Notes under the pieces: model-generated
Told to the model about the DNA's origin: nothing
Database searches by the model: none
The model's input: only the letters and a program-made list of their open reading frames with translations
Translations under genes and position numbers: made by a program
From: Morinoia aosen
Lineage: Eukaryota; Arthropoda; Malacostraca; Amphipoda; Talitridae
Assembly: GCA_030386875.1 (NCBI GenBank)
Contig: JASJYW010000026.1
Coordinates: 9,504,246 to 9,568,245 of the forward strand
Direction: 5' to 3'
DNA length: 64,000 nt
Shown here: piece after piece, positions 48,589-58,827 of the stretch
Layout of the letters: the number at the start of each line of letters is the position of its first letter
Position numbering within the stretch: position 1 is the first letter of the stretch

Positions 48589-50061
48589 ATGTCGGGCAGT
48601 GACTCTGACGAATACGAGTATATAAGAACCATTCCGTACTCGACTAGCTTTGGTAGGTTGTCAGTCCCTGTTTTCAGATTACCTATCCCTCAAATACCTA
48701 TCACCATGGCGACCACCACCACTGTCACCCCTGTTATCAGTGCAGCCGTTACCACAGTTAGCTCTGTATCTAGTACGGTTACCGCTGTGACGACTTCTAT
48801 TGTAGGTCCAATACCTAGTGTTGTGATTGCTGGGCAGGATCTGCCGCAGTACAGAGGTAGAAAACGGAAAAATGACCCGGACTTCATAGAAAACAAATCA
48901 CTAGAAACGCATATAAAAAATGTGAGAACGTATTTCAACATGCTTTCAGACAATTCAGAAGAAGCCAAATTATACTTACTACTGAGGACGGCAGACAAGC
49001 GGGTAGGCGACTTCAATACGGTCGTAGCCTCCATAATTAGTGAAGGTTTTGAGTTAAGTTTCGAAGAAGTCGTGCACCTGTTAGAAAATATCTACGTATC
49101 TAAAGGTGAAAGATCTTTGCACGCGGTCGCCTGTGATCTAAATAACGTACGCCTGAAAAGAAACGATGCATTGGCTAGCCAGTTCGTCGCTATATTGTCC
49201 AAAATCCGTAAGCTAACCCACAGAATAATGACCAGCCCGGAGTGTTCGAACAGAGCCCACCCCTATGTAGTAAATTGTCCCGATCCTGTTGCCCTCGATA
49301 AGTATGTCGAGAATACTTTAATTGTTGCATTAGCTATGGTTATCATCAACCCCCTAGTAACAGAAGATTTTTCCAAAAAACTATTTAACAAACCCTTTAA
49401 CTCGTCGGAAGAGCTCCTTCAGAGACTCGTAACTGTCATTAGGAATTTTCCCGAGGATAAACAAATATTAGCGACTCGATCTGAGAGATCTATGGAAATC
49501 TATTGTGCTGAGGATGATCATTCGTCCGAATCAAACTTTGATGCAGCCTGTGATGAGGCCGAAGTGCATACAATGACAAGAGGCGGATTTCGAGGTAGAG
49601 GTAGAACGCGTAGGCCCTACTGGAGACCAAATTTCCCGAGACCAACTTTCCGTGCTAGACCTCACGTAAAATCTTATGTTGGAGATAGAGAATTAGGAAC
49701 TCTAGAAGTTCAGGCAGTAGAGACAGCCAACAACGCGAAGCGTTGCTCGAATTGTTACAATCATGTGTGTGTCTGTCAAGGACAAAGTGAGTCGGTAACC
49801 ACCGTGGCTAGGAAACCGACTGATTGGTACAAACCAGGTTCATCTCAGACAGCCACCGAGCATTCACTGCGTGATGTAGTTTGTTTTCGTTGTAATAAGT
49901 TAGGACACTACGCAAGAGATTGTAGGTCCAGAAGAGACTATTTAAACAGACCAGGCAGACCGGCTCGTGTCCGTGCGCGAGGACAGTATAAAACTCGTAT
50001 GTCAGAAAAAGGCCAGGTAGAAACTTACCAAACTAACAGTGGCAATGATTTTTTAGCGTAA
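48589..50061 (+). CDS. gag: Gag polyprotein, element 3
   Basis: 490 residues from ATG 48589 (the open frame begins six bases earlier at GTG). The capsid-like region and zinc knuckle follow subfamily A closely, but about 20 residues after residue 15 are replaced by an unrelated Pro/Ile-rich stretch. The upstream Cys cluster reads C-S-N-C instead of C-S-K-C, and one residue is added before it. The frame is fully open and ends in TAA behind T TTT TTA (50049-50055). Confidence 0.93.
   Translation: MSGSDSDEYEYIRTIPYSTSFGRLSVPVFRLPIPQIPITMATTTTVTPVISAAVTTVSSVSSTVTAVTTSIVGPIPSVVIAGQDLPQYRGRKRKNDPDFIENKSLETHIKNVRTYFNMLSDNSEEAKLYLLLRTADKRVGDFNTVVASIISEGFELSFEEVVHLLENIYVSKGERSLHAVACDLNNVRLKRNDALASQFVAILSKIRKLTHRIMTSPECSNRAHPYVVNCPDPVALDKYVENTLIVALAMVIINPLVTEDFSKKLFNKPFNSSEELLQRLVTVIRNFPEDKQILATRSERSMEIYCAEDDHSSESNFDAACDEAEVHTMTRGGFRGRGRTRRPYWRPNFPRPTFRARPHVKSYVGDRELGTLEVQAVETANNAKRCSNCYNHVCVCQGQSESVTTVARKPTDWYKPGSSQTATEHSLRDVVCFRCNKLGHYARDCRSRRDYLNRPGRPARVRARGQYKTRMSEKGQVETYQTNSGNDFLA
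50049..50055 (+). promoter_or_regulatory. -1 ribosomal frameshift site, element 3
   Basis: T TTT TTA in phase with gag, immediately before the gag stop. The pol frame is open from 50055 until the nonsense codon at 50361. Confidence 0.83.
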
Positions 50062-53000
50062 ACAGCAGAGACGATTTCATTTCCGATAGAAATAACGTCA
50101 ATGGTAAAAATGAAACTACAATAACTAAGTATGACTCTACGGCGACAAATCCCTGTGAACCCGAGGAGAATTCTGGTGCCGAAGATTCCCTCGTTAAAAA
50201 TGTCGAGAGAGTTGATGTGTTAAACATGTCTGGAAGTTCCCTCGTTAAAATTGTTGAGATGATAGATCCAATCATTAAGTGTCAAAATAGATATGAATCG
50301 CTGGGAGAGGCGGAATTAAGCGATGAAATAGAAAGCCATGTGACGGCGAACGTTTGTAAATAAGAAGAAGATGAAGAAGTTGAAGTTACAGGACAAAATG
50401 AATTATTTGTAATACGAAAAAGTCATAAGCCCATGATTGTGCTTAGAAAAGATGCAGACCTGTGGAATGCATTGATTGATTCAGGATCAGAGAAGTGCCT
50501 AATCAGCTACCACAGAATAAGTGAGATAAGTAATGACGTGAAGCCAAGTTCTCTGACTATAAAATGCGTTAACGCTAAGAGTAATGTTGAGGGCGAGGTG
50601 GAGCTTGTCCTAAAGTTAAAAAACGGAGTAAGTTTAAAGACAAATGCTTTAATCATTAAAGATGGTATTTACAATTATTACGTCATTATTGGGCGTGATT
50701 TATTAGACAAGAACGCCGTGGTAGACTTAAAACAAAGATGTTTAATTATCAAAGATGAGAAAATTCCCTTTGCAGAGGTAAAACGACGAAAAAAGAGAAA
50801 GACCGAGTGTCTCGAGTATTTAATAGAGAATACTGAGTGTCTCATGGCAGATACGATTACGTCCAGAGCTAAGAAAAAAGTCCTAAATAAGCTAAGAGAG
50901 AAGAGGACGTGCATTGCTGAGAAAGCAAGTGAGGAAGTAAAAAGGGATGGTAAGAGAGAAAATCAGCCTGTTCGAGGCGTAGTTGCAGTTACCAATTCCC
51001 ACACAAGGCCAAGGCCGTTAAAAGTGCATACTCGACGAGTGGAGATTGCTCCCAATGTAATTTTGAAACATGTTGGACATGTTGGAAAGTGTAAAAATGG
51101 AGAATACATAATAAAGAAAGCAACTTTAAAAGAAGGCATTTGTGTCGCAGAAGCGATTGTGAGAGTTAACAATAGGAGAAAGATTCCGTTGTTGTTAATT
51201 AATAGCTCCGACAGAGCGATTGTTTTACCAGAAAATGCAATTATAAGTACTTTAGAAAAAGTGGAGAAGGATCACATTGAATCCGAAGTTTACTTGTCAG
51301 ATGTACAAGGAGAATTAAAGGGAGGATTGAGTACTTTTGTGGAGGCAGCGAGTGTTGTTCAGGACAGTCATTTAGATGTCGAGAAGAAAGACACTAATAG
51401 TAAATCTGTCGGGATCACAGGAGTTGTCGACGAAGGGTACGTTTATGATTCCAAAGAAATAGCCCGTGGTCGGCGGAAATTAAATAATGATGATATCAAG
51501 TGTAACGATGACGAAATGAAGCCTGAATTGCTGAGTTTGTTAAATGAATTTAGAGACGTTATTACTATAGACAATGAATCGATCTCCGCTGCTGCGATTA
51601 AACCATACAAAATACGTTTGAAACCTAACGTGGATGTCGTAAATGTCCCTCCCTATCGTATTGCCCACCGTTACATGGAAGACTTGAAAGTCGTTAACGA
51701 AAAAATGTTAGACGACGGAATTATTAGACCATCGATTTCAGCTTATAATTCACCGATAATTGGAGTTCATAAGAAAGATGGAACTATACGTCCGGTAGTT
51801 GACTTTCGCAAAGTAAATGAGGTAATTCATGAAGAATCATTCCCGCTGCCGCGCGTGGACGACATTCTCTATAGTTTAAATGGTCAGAAATATTTCTCAA
51901 AATTAGATCTTAGGTCAGGATATCATAATATTACACTGACCGATGAGAGTAAAGAAATAACCGCATTTACAGTTGGTAGTAGAAAATATGAATTTAATCG
52001 TTTACCCTTTGGTTTAAAAACCTCACCTGCATATTTCCAGTCAGTCATGACGCAAACGCTATCTCCTGTTCTAGGAAAACTATCTTTCGTCTTTATGGAC
52101 GACGTGCTCATATTTTCTAAGGAGAAGGCACAGCATCTTGCCGATATAAAAGTTGTACTTGAACTATTAAGAAACGCTAGATTGTCAATAAAAACGGAAA
52201 AATGCGAATTTTTCCGTGACGAGATTGAATATCTCGGACATTCCATTAGTGGAATGGGAACCAGAAGCACCGGTACTGACAAAGTAAAGAATTTAGAAAT
52301 TCCTAAGACTGTAAAACAGTTACAATCATTCCTAGGTCTAGTAAATTTCTTTCGTAGGTACATAAAAAATTTTGCGAGTATCGCAAGCCCGCTCTATAAT
52401 CTTCTGAAGAAAAATGTTGAATTCTATTGGTCAAAAGATTGTCAAAACGCTTTTGAAAAACTAAAGGATGAATTATGTGAACATACCATCCTAAGTCACC
52501 CAAACTTCGATCAAAAATTTCATCTGTTTTGTGATGCATCGAATGTAGGCATAGGAGCTGTTTTACTCCAGTCATCTACTGATAAAGTTCGAAACATGAG
52601 ACCTGTCGCATTTTTCTCTAAAACGTTGAATTCCACTCAACGACGATACTCAACTACGAAAAAGGAAATGTTCGCTATAGTTGAAGCGTTAAAGTACTTT
52701 AAATATCTTGTTTTAGGCTATGATCTGGTCATTTACACCGATCATAAGCCTTTAGTTCCTTTATTTTCAAAGAAATTGCCTGAAGACAACACGCTCGCTA
52801 GATGGAGTATTTATGTGCAAGCTTTTGATGCCAAACTAAAGTATTTTTCTGGGAAAGCGAATAGTGCCGCCGATGCATTAAGTAGATTAAATCATGACAA
52901 AAACCCCTTAACAGAAAGAGAACTATTAGAGTGTTCTGATTTAACCCCAGATGTAGAGACTTTTACCGTTGTAACCAGGCTGCAAGCCGCTGCTGCGGGT

Positions 53001-54434
53001 AACAAATGTAACAAGCCCGTGACTGAGGAAGAGTTCGAGGAGACAATGCCAGGAAGTAAGGACGGAAGAAACAACAACAGTACTGCTGAACAACAGACAG
53101 ACCCCAGACGTGAACCCAGTGACTTTAATAGCAGACAGAAAACGAGCTTGTGCAGACTGGATAAAGTTAACAAGACTACAGACCATTCAAGTATTAACGA
53201 CAACTGATCGTTAGACGAATTTAAACGTGAACAAGATAGTGATGCCTTTTGTTCTGAAATGAAGGATGCCCTAGAGAATGCAACAAAAGTTTCTAATACT
53301 GACATGAATGAATTTCTGATCATGAATGACATTTTGTATAAAAAACGAAGAATTGACAACAGACCCAGCACCATTCTGACTATTGTGGTGCCGTATACTC
53401 TGCTGCACAAGACAATTCTATTCATCCATAATTTGTCCCATACAGATTTGAATCATACCTTGTTTAAGTTTAAATTAAAATATTTTCATCCGTACGAACG
53501 GACAATTACACGCCAAATTGTTGAATCTTGTGACATCTGTAAGATTCTAAAATCACGAATACCGATGCCGATTAAAATTCTAAATGCTCCAATTGGAACA
53601 CGATGTTTTCAAACGGTCAGCATGGACTTCTACGGTCCATTAACAATGACAGACAATGGGAACAAATATATTCTTGTAATTATCGACCTATTTTCCCGTT
53701 TTGTTAAATTATATTCGACTAATGACCGACGTACAGAGACGGTTACAGACTGTCTATGGAATTTTTGCTGTTTGTTTGGTACCTCGGACGTGTTGTTATC
53801 CGACAATGCTGTAGAATTTAAATCATCTAATGTGGGAAATTTCACAAAAGGACTTTCTATCTTGAAAAAGGAAGTTCTGGCATATTCCCCTTTTTCTAAT
53901 GGCATTGTTGAGCGATGTAATGGAAAAATTCGACACCTGCTCAAGTTATATCTAAATTTTCTTACTCATAATGAGTGGGATAGACTATTGGATATTGTGG
54001 AGAATTCAATTAACAATAGTTTCAATGAAACTCTAGGCGATACACCCGCATACACGGTTTTCGGTAGAGATACGTGTGTGTACATCAGTTCTACTAATTT
54101 AGAAGACTTCAATGTTGCGACTACATATGAAGATGTTCACAAACAAAAATTTACCGAGTCATCTATTGTAGTGAACAATATTAGAAATGCGATCATTAAC
54201 GCCACAATCGAAAGAACTGCCTATAGAAATATGAAACGTCGCGATAAAAATTTAAAAGTGACGGACCGTGTACTAGTAAAAAATCATGCCAAAAAACACA
54301 AATTACAGCTAAATTTCTTAGGACCAGGTATCATTGAAAGGATAGGCAAAAATTATGCAGATATTAAGATCGGTAACAAGATTATCCGATCGAACTCAAA
54401 CTATGTGCTGCCTTTAGATAAGTTAAGAAGGTGA
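50055..54434 (+). pseudogene. pol: Pol polyprotein, element 3 (two nonsense codons)
   Basis: 1,459 codons in the -1 frame. A TAA at 50361 (codon 103, before protease) and a TGA at 53205 (codon 1051, between RNase H and integrase) interrupt it. Between them protease (DSG at 50478), reverse transcriptase (FMDD at 52092) and RNase H are open. After the second stop the integrase is open, with zinc motif and D-x58-D-x35-E (53625, 53802, 53910). A 21-bp in-frame deletion relative to subfamily A lies just before the first stop. Both stops are present at the same codons in element 4, so they predate that duplication. Confidence 0.93.
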
Positions 54435-54559
54435 AATTGTCAACCTAGTTTGTAATTGTTCATTCTTAAATATTCCGAATTTGCCATTCCATATATGCGT
54501 TCTATGAGTTTTTAGCTTATAAGTGCGTTCTGTGAGTTTCTAGCTTGTAAGAGCATTCT

Positions 54560-54832
54560 ATGAGTTTCTTTCAAGATTTATGTATGTCTTGCGTTAGGAA
54601 ATATTTTGTTGCGAAACACCTCAGAAGAGATGTTGAGCTTAGGATGTTGTCATACTGTTATTGCGTCATCATAGTTGTGTTCGTCAAGCCGTCAGCTAGA
54701 GTTGATAAACTGAGATGCAATCTTGGAAATGTCAACACGAGAGTGCGAGCGCGAAGCCGCGAGATCTGCGCTTCTGCCGCAAATTGTTTGGCAACAATGC
54801 TAGGCAGTGTAGTTGGAATGAAAGTGTCTTAA
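54560..54832 (+). other. Unassigned 90-codon open frame
   Basis: ATG 54560 to TAA 54832, with a Cys-rich start and an Arg-rich middle. I recognise no family. In elements 1 and 2 an extra base upstream shifts the frame, so only the second half stays open there. It lies inside the predicted intron. It may be a decayed coding remnant or chance. Confidence 0.2.
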
Positions 54833-54905
54833 TGAGAATGTCTCTTAATGAGGAGGAGGCGTTGCCTTATTATGAAACAATTGCTTACTTAAATTCGTGG
54901 CCATG

Positions 54906-54932
54906 CTAATTTCCTGTGTCGTATCCTTTCAG
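54906..54932 (+). promoter_or_regulatory. Candidate 3' splice site upstream of the third ORF
   Basis: Branch-point-like CTAAT (54906-54910), pyrimidine-rich stretch and TTTCAG ending at 54932, conserved in all three copies where it can be seen. Its position after pol and before the third ORF matches how env mRNAs are made in errantiviruses and retroviruses (established for those groups; inferred here). Confidence 0.5.
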
Positions 54933-55030
54933 ATTCCTTGGGCGACTCCTGAACAATTCCAGAACATTGCACATTCCGACTCACAAGATAAACTTGTTTA
55001 ATTCCAACAATAAGTCACTCATAAACCCTG

Positions 55031-55189
55031 ATGTGTAGCGGGGAACACGGTCAACTCTGGCGGCCGCAGGAAACAACGATAGTTTTCGGAAATCAAGGTA
55101 CCGAAAGAAGTATTGCAAGAAGCCTACTGCAACTTCACGGTGTTCCTGAACCTCGATTCCCCGTTGCGTACTCGAATTCAAGTGTATGA
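55031..55189 (+). other. Short upstream frame before the third ORF
   Basis: 52 codons from ATG 55031, overlapped in another frame by a 57-codon stretch without ATG (55083-55253) whose translation is balanced in composition. Either could be a remnant of a larger gene in this subfamily B specific segment. I recognise neither. Confidence 0.2.
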
Positions 55190-55360
55190 ATCCGGAGAAC
55201 ACGTCGAACTCGTGTTCATAATCAGAATCGCTGCATTCCCAGCGAACATCCGGTGAATAATTACGTTTCTACACCAACGTGGTGCGCAGGGATAGGGGGC
55301 GTTCTCAACCGTACACATTAACCAACAATCCTGTTGATTTATAAATTTATAATTCATTTA

Positions 55361-55389
55361 TCACATTTTTGTGATTAAAATTAATCACA
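55361..55389. repeat. Inverted repeat upstream of the third ORF
   Basis: TGTGATTAA (55370-55378), AA, TTAATCACA (55381-55389): perfect 9-bp arms around two bases. An overlapping TCACA/TGTGA hairpin lies at 55361-55374. Forty bases later the third ORF begins. It could be an operator-like or RNA-structure element, or chance in AT-rich sequence. Confidence 0.4.
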
Positions 55390-55431
55390 ATTTTAATCCC
55401 CGCGCTGTTAGTCGCTTCGTGGCGCGCTAAA

Positions 55432-55758
55432 ATGGGCAATAAGGTGTCTAATCTTAATGTTGACACCATTCTAACTGCCATTAAGGCGAATAATGGTCAA
55501 ATATCGGATGAACTAATCAACCACACAGAGGAGACGACAGTCGACCTCATCCCTGATCGATTGAGTGACATAATGTTGCTCCTTTATACAATAATCACAA
55601 TTATAATTACTGTAATGGTTATATACATTAAACGAGATCTCAACAAAGTCGTCGGACGACTAAGCGGAGAGGACGTAGCTTTGCGTCGATCAGTTTGGAA
55701 AGAAATCAATAATAGTCCTAGGCAAATAGTTGCACTTCCACCTCAAGTTAGCGCTTAA
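55432..55758 (+). CDS. Third ORF: small myristoylation-type, single-pass membrane protein
   Basis: 108 residues from ATG 55432 (context CTAAAATGG, good for initiation). It starts M-G-N-K-V-S, matching the N-myristoylation consensus (Gly2, Ser6). One strongly hydrophobic segment spans about residues 47-66, preceded by a mostly polar, acidic region with an N-H-T sequon at 30-32 and followed directly by basic residues (K67, R68, K72, R76). The tail is Arg/Pro-containing. I recognise no family. It occupies the env position of a gypsy element and probably needs a spliced mRNA. The plan of acylated N terminus, single membrane segment and juxtamembrane basic cluster resembles the reovirus FAST fusion proteins in layout only; an accessory membrane-targeting role is equally possible. 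It is deleted in elements 1 and 2. Confidence 0.65.
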   Translation: MGNKVSNLNVDTILTAIKANNGQISDELINHTEETTVDLIPDRLSDIMLLLYTIITIIITVMVIYIKRDLNKVVGRLSGEDVALRRSVWKEINNSPRQIVALPPQVSA

Positions 55759-56798
55759 CACTACAACGCTAACTTCTACATTCATATTAACATAACAAAA
55801 CACATTTACCTCAACGCTGAGTTTTCATCTCCAAGGGTGTCCCTCGAAACTTCGAAAAATGGGAACACGCTCACGCACAGAGTCCACGTGCACGATGGAT
55901 CTGAATATTTTCGGAATATTTCATTTAGAATATATTGTCTTAGATTAATTCTCTTTTATATGGAAAAAAATCTCTATTATATACGGATTATGTATTCTAT
56001 TTTATAGATTACTTTGTTCATGTATTCACGTGAAATATTGAGACGAAGTATTATATTGCGAATAGAAAAACCAAATTGCACGCTTGTAGTTTAGTTGAAT
56101 TGAAATATGTTATTTTAAATCGTAGGACGATTTGAGTCCTATTCTACTTTTACCTTGCTAATTGTGGTAATGTAATGTACTGTTTTGCGCATTTAAACCT
56201 CTTTTTGATATTTTTATGTAACATAGTCTTATGATGGAGTTTTCCTTCTTTATTTCCAATTGCATTGAAAATTTTGTTCTCGATCCGACGGTAGGTGTTC
56301 AGTTTGTTCAAGAAAGTGTACCTTATGGAAAGGATTTATTAAGTACGCGTTTTGATGTTTGATTTTGATATTTTGATATGTTAATAAAATTGTGTGGTGT
56401 ATCCATTTGTATCCGAAATATCTGGAGTATCCAAGAATTCTAAGAATCAATTGATAAATAACTTGTAATGAATGATCAAATTGTTTGAGCTAAGTGCGTA
56501 GAATGATTAATTGGTTGATTTTGGGTAATAAATCTAGTATTGAATTGACACTAAAATATAATATTGACACTAAAAATAATGTTTAACAAGATGTAGGATT
56601 ACCGTTGAAATTTGTTTATGATGACAGCAAAGGCCATACCTGCCTACCTCCGTTCATAATTCGGAAGCAATTTTGTCATACGTTCTGATCTGTGTAATTA
56701 ACTTGACGGGTTGTAAGAGTTTTGATCGTCAAAGGATAATCAATGTGATTGATTGACGTTTTAATAATATTTTTATTGTAATAAAAAATTTTTGTGCT

Positions 56799-56812
56799 TG
56801 GGGGGTCCTAGA
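56799..56812 (+). other. Candidate polypurine tract, element 3
   Basis: G-run followed by TCCTAGA directly before the 3' LTR, as in elements 1 and 2. Short and interrupted. Confidence 0.4.
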
Positions 56813-57130
56813 TGTGCGCCCGCCAGGCATATAAATAGGATCGGCGAGAGACATCGTCGTTCATTAGCGGTGGTCTGCCGTAGAGGTCGCATTTACAAAC
56901 AGAAGCGTCGCTGTTCAGTAGCGAAGCTCGGCTGTCGAGAAAGCATCTGTAGAGATCACTGATGCGCTATAGAAGTAAGAGATTATCTTCCGATCTAAAG
57001 ATTCTCTACCAATTACGAAGCCTGTGTCAATTCTGAAGTAACAATAAAGAATAACCATGTTGCTGCATCTGATTCACTCCCGAACCTCATTCGCGTTAGT
57101 TTCGACCTGATACTGAAAAGGGCCGGAACA
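56813..57130 (+). repeat. 3' LTR of element 3
   Basis: 318 bp. Differs from its 5' partner by G for A in ACGAAGCC and A for G after AATAAAG. AATAAA is at 57043-57048. It is followed by ATGG and three satellite monomers. Confidence 0.95.
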
Positions 57131-57490
57131 ATGGCCCAAAACACGCATTTTAGCTCTGTCGACCGTGGAATCGGCTAAATATGCACTTCCGCCTATGTCG
57201 CCACGGAAAACAGCAAACGACGTGATTTTCACCGCGTTCGGCCTAGGAATGGCCCAAAACACGCATTTTAGCTCTGTCGACCGTGGAATCGGCTAAATAT
57301 GCACTTTCCGCCTATCTCGCCACGGGAAACAGCAAACAACGTGATATTCACCGCATTCGGCCTAGAAATGGCCCAAAACACGCATTTTAGCTCAGGCGAC
57401 CGTGGAATCGGCTAAATATGCACTTTCCGCCTATGTCGCCACGGGAAACAGCAAACGACGTGATTTTCACCGCATTCGGCCTAGGAATGG
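57131..57490 (+). repeat. 119-bp satellite array 6 (three monomers)
   Basis: 360 bp between elements 3 and 4. Its last 200 bases repeat the right end of array 5, including rare variants (CCTATCTCGCC, GTGATATTC, GCTCAGGCGACC), which shows that element 4 and its flank are copies of element 3 and its flank. Confidence 0.96.
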
Positions 57491-57808
57491 TGTGCGCCCG
57501 CCAGGCATATAAATAGGATCGGCGAGAGACATCGTCGTTCATTAGCGGTGGTCTGCCGTAGAGGTCGCATTTACAAACAGAAGCGTCGCTGTTCAGTAGC
57601 GAAGCTCGGCTGTCGAGAAAGCATCTGTAGAGATCACTGATGCGCTATAGAAGTAAGAGATTATCTTCCGATCTAAAGATTCTCTACCAATTACGAAACC
57701 TGTGTCAATTCTGAAGTAACAATAAAGGATAACCATGTTGCTGCATCTGATTCACTCCCGAACCTCATTCGCGTTAGTTTCGACCTGATACTGAAAAGGG
57801 CCGGAACA
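57491..57808 (+). repeat. 5' LTR of element 4
   Basis: 318 bp, matching the 5' LTR of element 3 (not its 3' LTR) at the two positions where those differ. TATAAATA at 57508, AATAAA at 57721. Confidence 0.95.
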
Positions 57809-58827
57809 TTTCTGGTGGCCACAGTATGGGGAAGCCACATTAAAGATTTCCACATTGCCACATTGCCCCATTGCAGAAGAAAGATATCAAGAATTGATCT
57901 TCAGTTCTGCTGATCCGTGATTTTAAGTGTGAGGAGTGTCACCCTGTTTGGAGTAACGTCGCATAGTTATCACATTACTTCAGAGCATCGAGAAAAGGAA
58001 GAAAGACGTCAGCGCAGAAAATCGAAGTTCTTTCCAAGAAACTCTTCGAGAAAGAAACACTTCGAGGGAGAAAAAAATCGAAAATCTACAAAGTGGGCTA
58101 CTCAAAGGAGAAGATGAAGTGAGGGGTCCAGATCAACAACCTGATCTGTCGACGAGATCTACGCATTTACGCACCGTCATCTGCAACGAGAAGATCTACG
58201 AGAGCTACGCATCGCCAAAATATTAAGTTAAGTGTACGCCGATAATGTTGCTTGCAAATTAAAAATAAGCATGCGCTCAATGTAATGATTATACATCATC
58301 AATATAAAATTAATGAGTAGGAAGTTAAGCAGTAGGTATTGCAAGCGCAAGCTGATTCCTGGTAGCGAAAGAGCGAGCAGCGTAGGCATTGCAAAAGCGC
58401 AGTAAGCAAGCAGATTCCTGGTAGCGGGAGAGCGAGCGGCATAGGCATTGCGAAAGCGCAGTAAGCAAGCTGATTCCCGGGAGTGAGAGAGCGAGCGTGT
58501 AAGCGGAAACGTTGTGTGGAGAGGTAGTCCATTGTTCTCCAGAACAATTGAAGGAAGTTGTTGCTATTGTTCTCGGGCCATTGTTCTCTGGCATATAAGA
58601 GCAAGCTGGAGCGGCCTGTCTCTGTTCAGTTTGCTGCCGGCCTTCACGAGCTTTGACTTTTGACCTTGTGTGCTGGATTAGCTTGGTTTAAGTCCACTGA
58701 AAATGTGAGTTAAAATTTTATTGTATGTAGAGTATTATCATTTGCATGTAGAAAATTTTATTGTGTGTAGAACATTTTTCTTTTAATGGAACTTGGAGGT
58801 TTATGAATATAGGATTATTTTGTGCTT
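57809..58827 (+). other. Untranslated leader of element 4
   Basis: As in element 3: TGGTGGCC at 57813, the same rearranged tandem repeats, and GTGAGT at 58705-58710. No gene seen. Confidence 0.8.

Larger units (their letters stand above)
54435..56812 (+). other. 3' region of element 3
   Basis: 2.4 kb between pol and the 3' LTR. Order: 27-28 bp TATGAG repeats (about 54498-54570), a 90-codon frame from ATG 54560, acceptor-like site ending at 54932, a subfamily B specific segment (54957-55722) with the third ORF, a stretch of about 160 bp diverged from subfamily A (55760-55930), AT-rich shared sequence and a G-run (about 56799) before the LTR. Confidence 0.8.
47252..57130 (+). mobile_element. 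LTR retrotransposon, element 3 (subfamily B, with third ORF)
   Basis: Complete 9,879-bp element with 318-bp LTRs that differ at two positions by eye. The target duplication is ATGG (47248-47251 and 57131-57134), and joining the flanks gives a normal monomer. It differs from subfamily A in the leader repeat number, a diverged gag N terminus, a 21-bp in-frame deletion near the pol start, and a 769-bp segment after pol that contains a 108-codon ORF. Gag and the third ORF are open; pol has two nonsense codons shared with element 4. Confidence 0.96.

Noticed and set aside
55432-55758. Classical Env glycoprotein
   Set aside because: The ORF is only 108 codons, with no signal peptide, furin-type site or cysteine framework; it is described as a small membrane protein instead.
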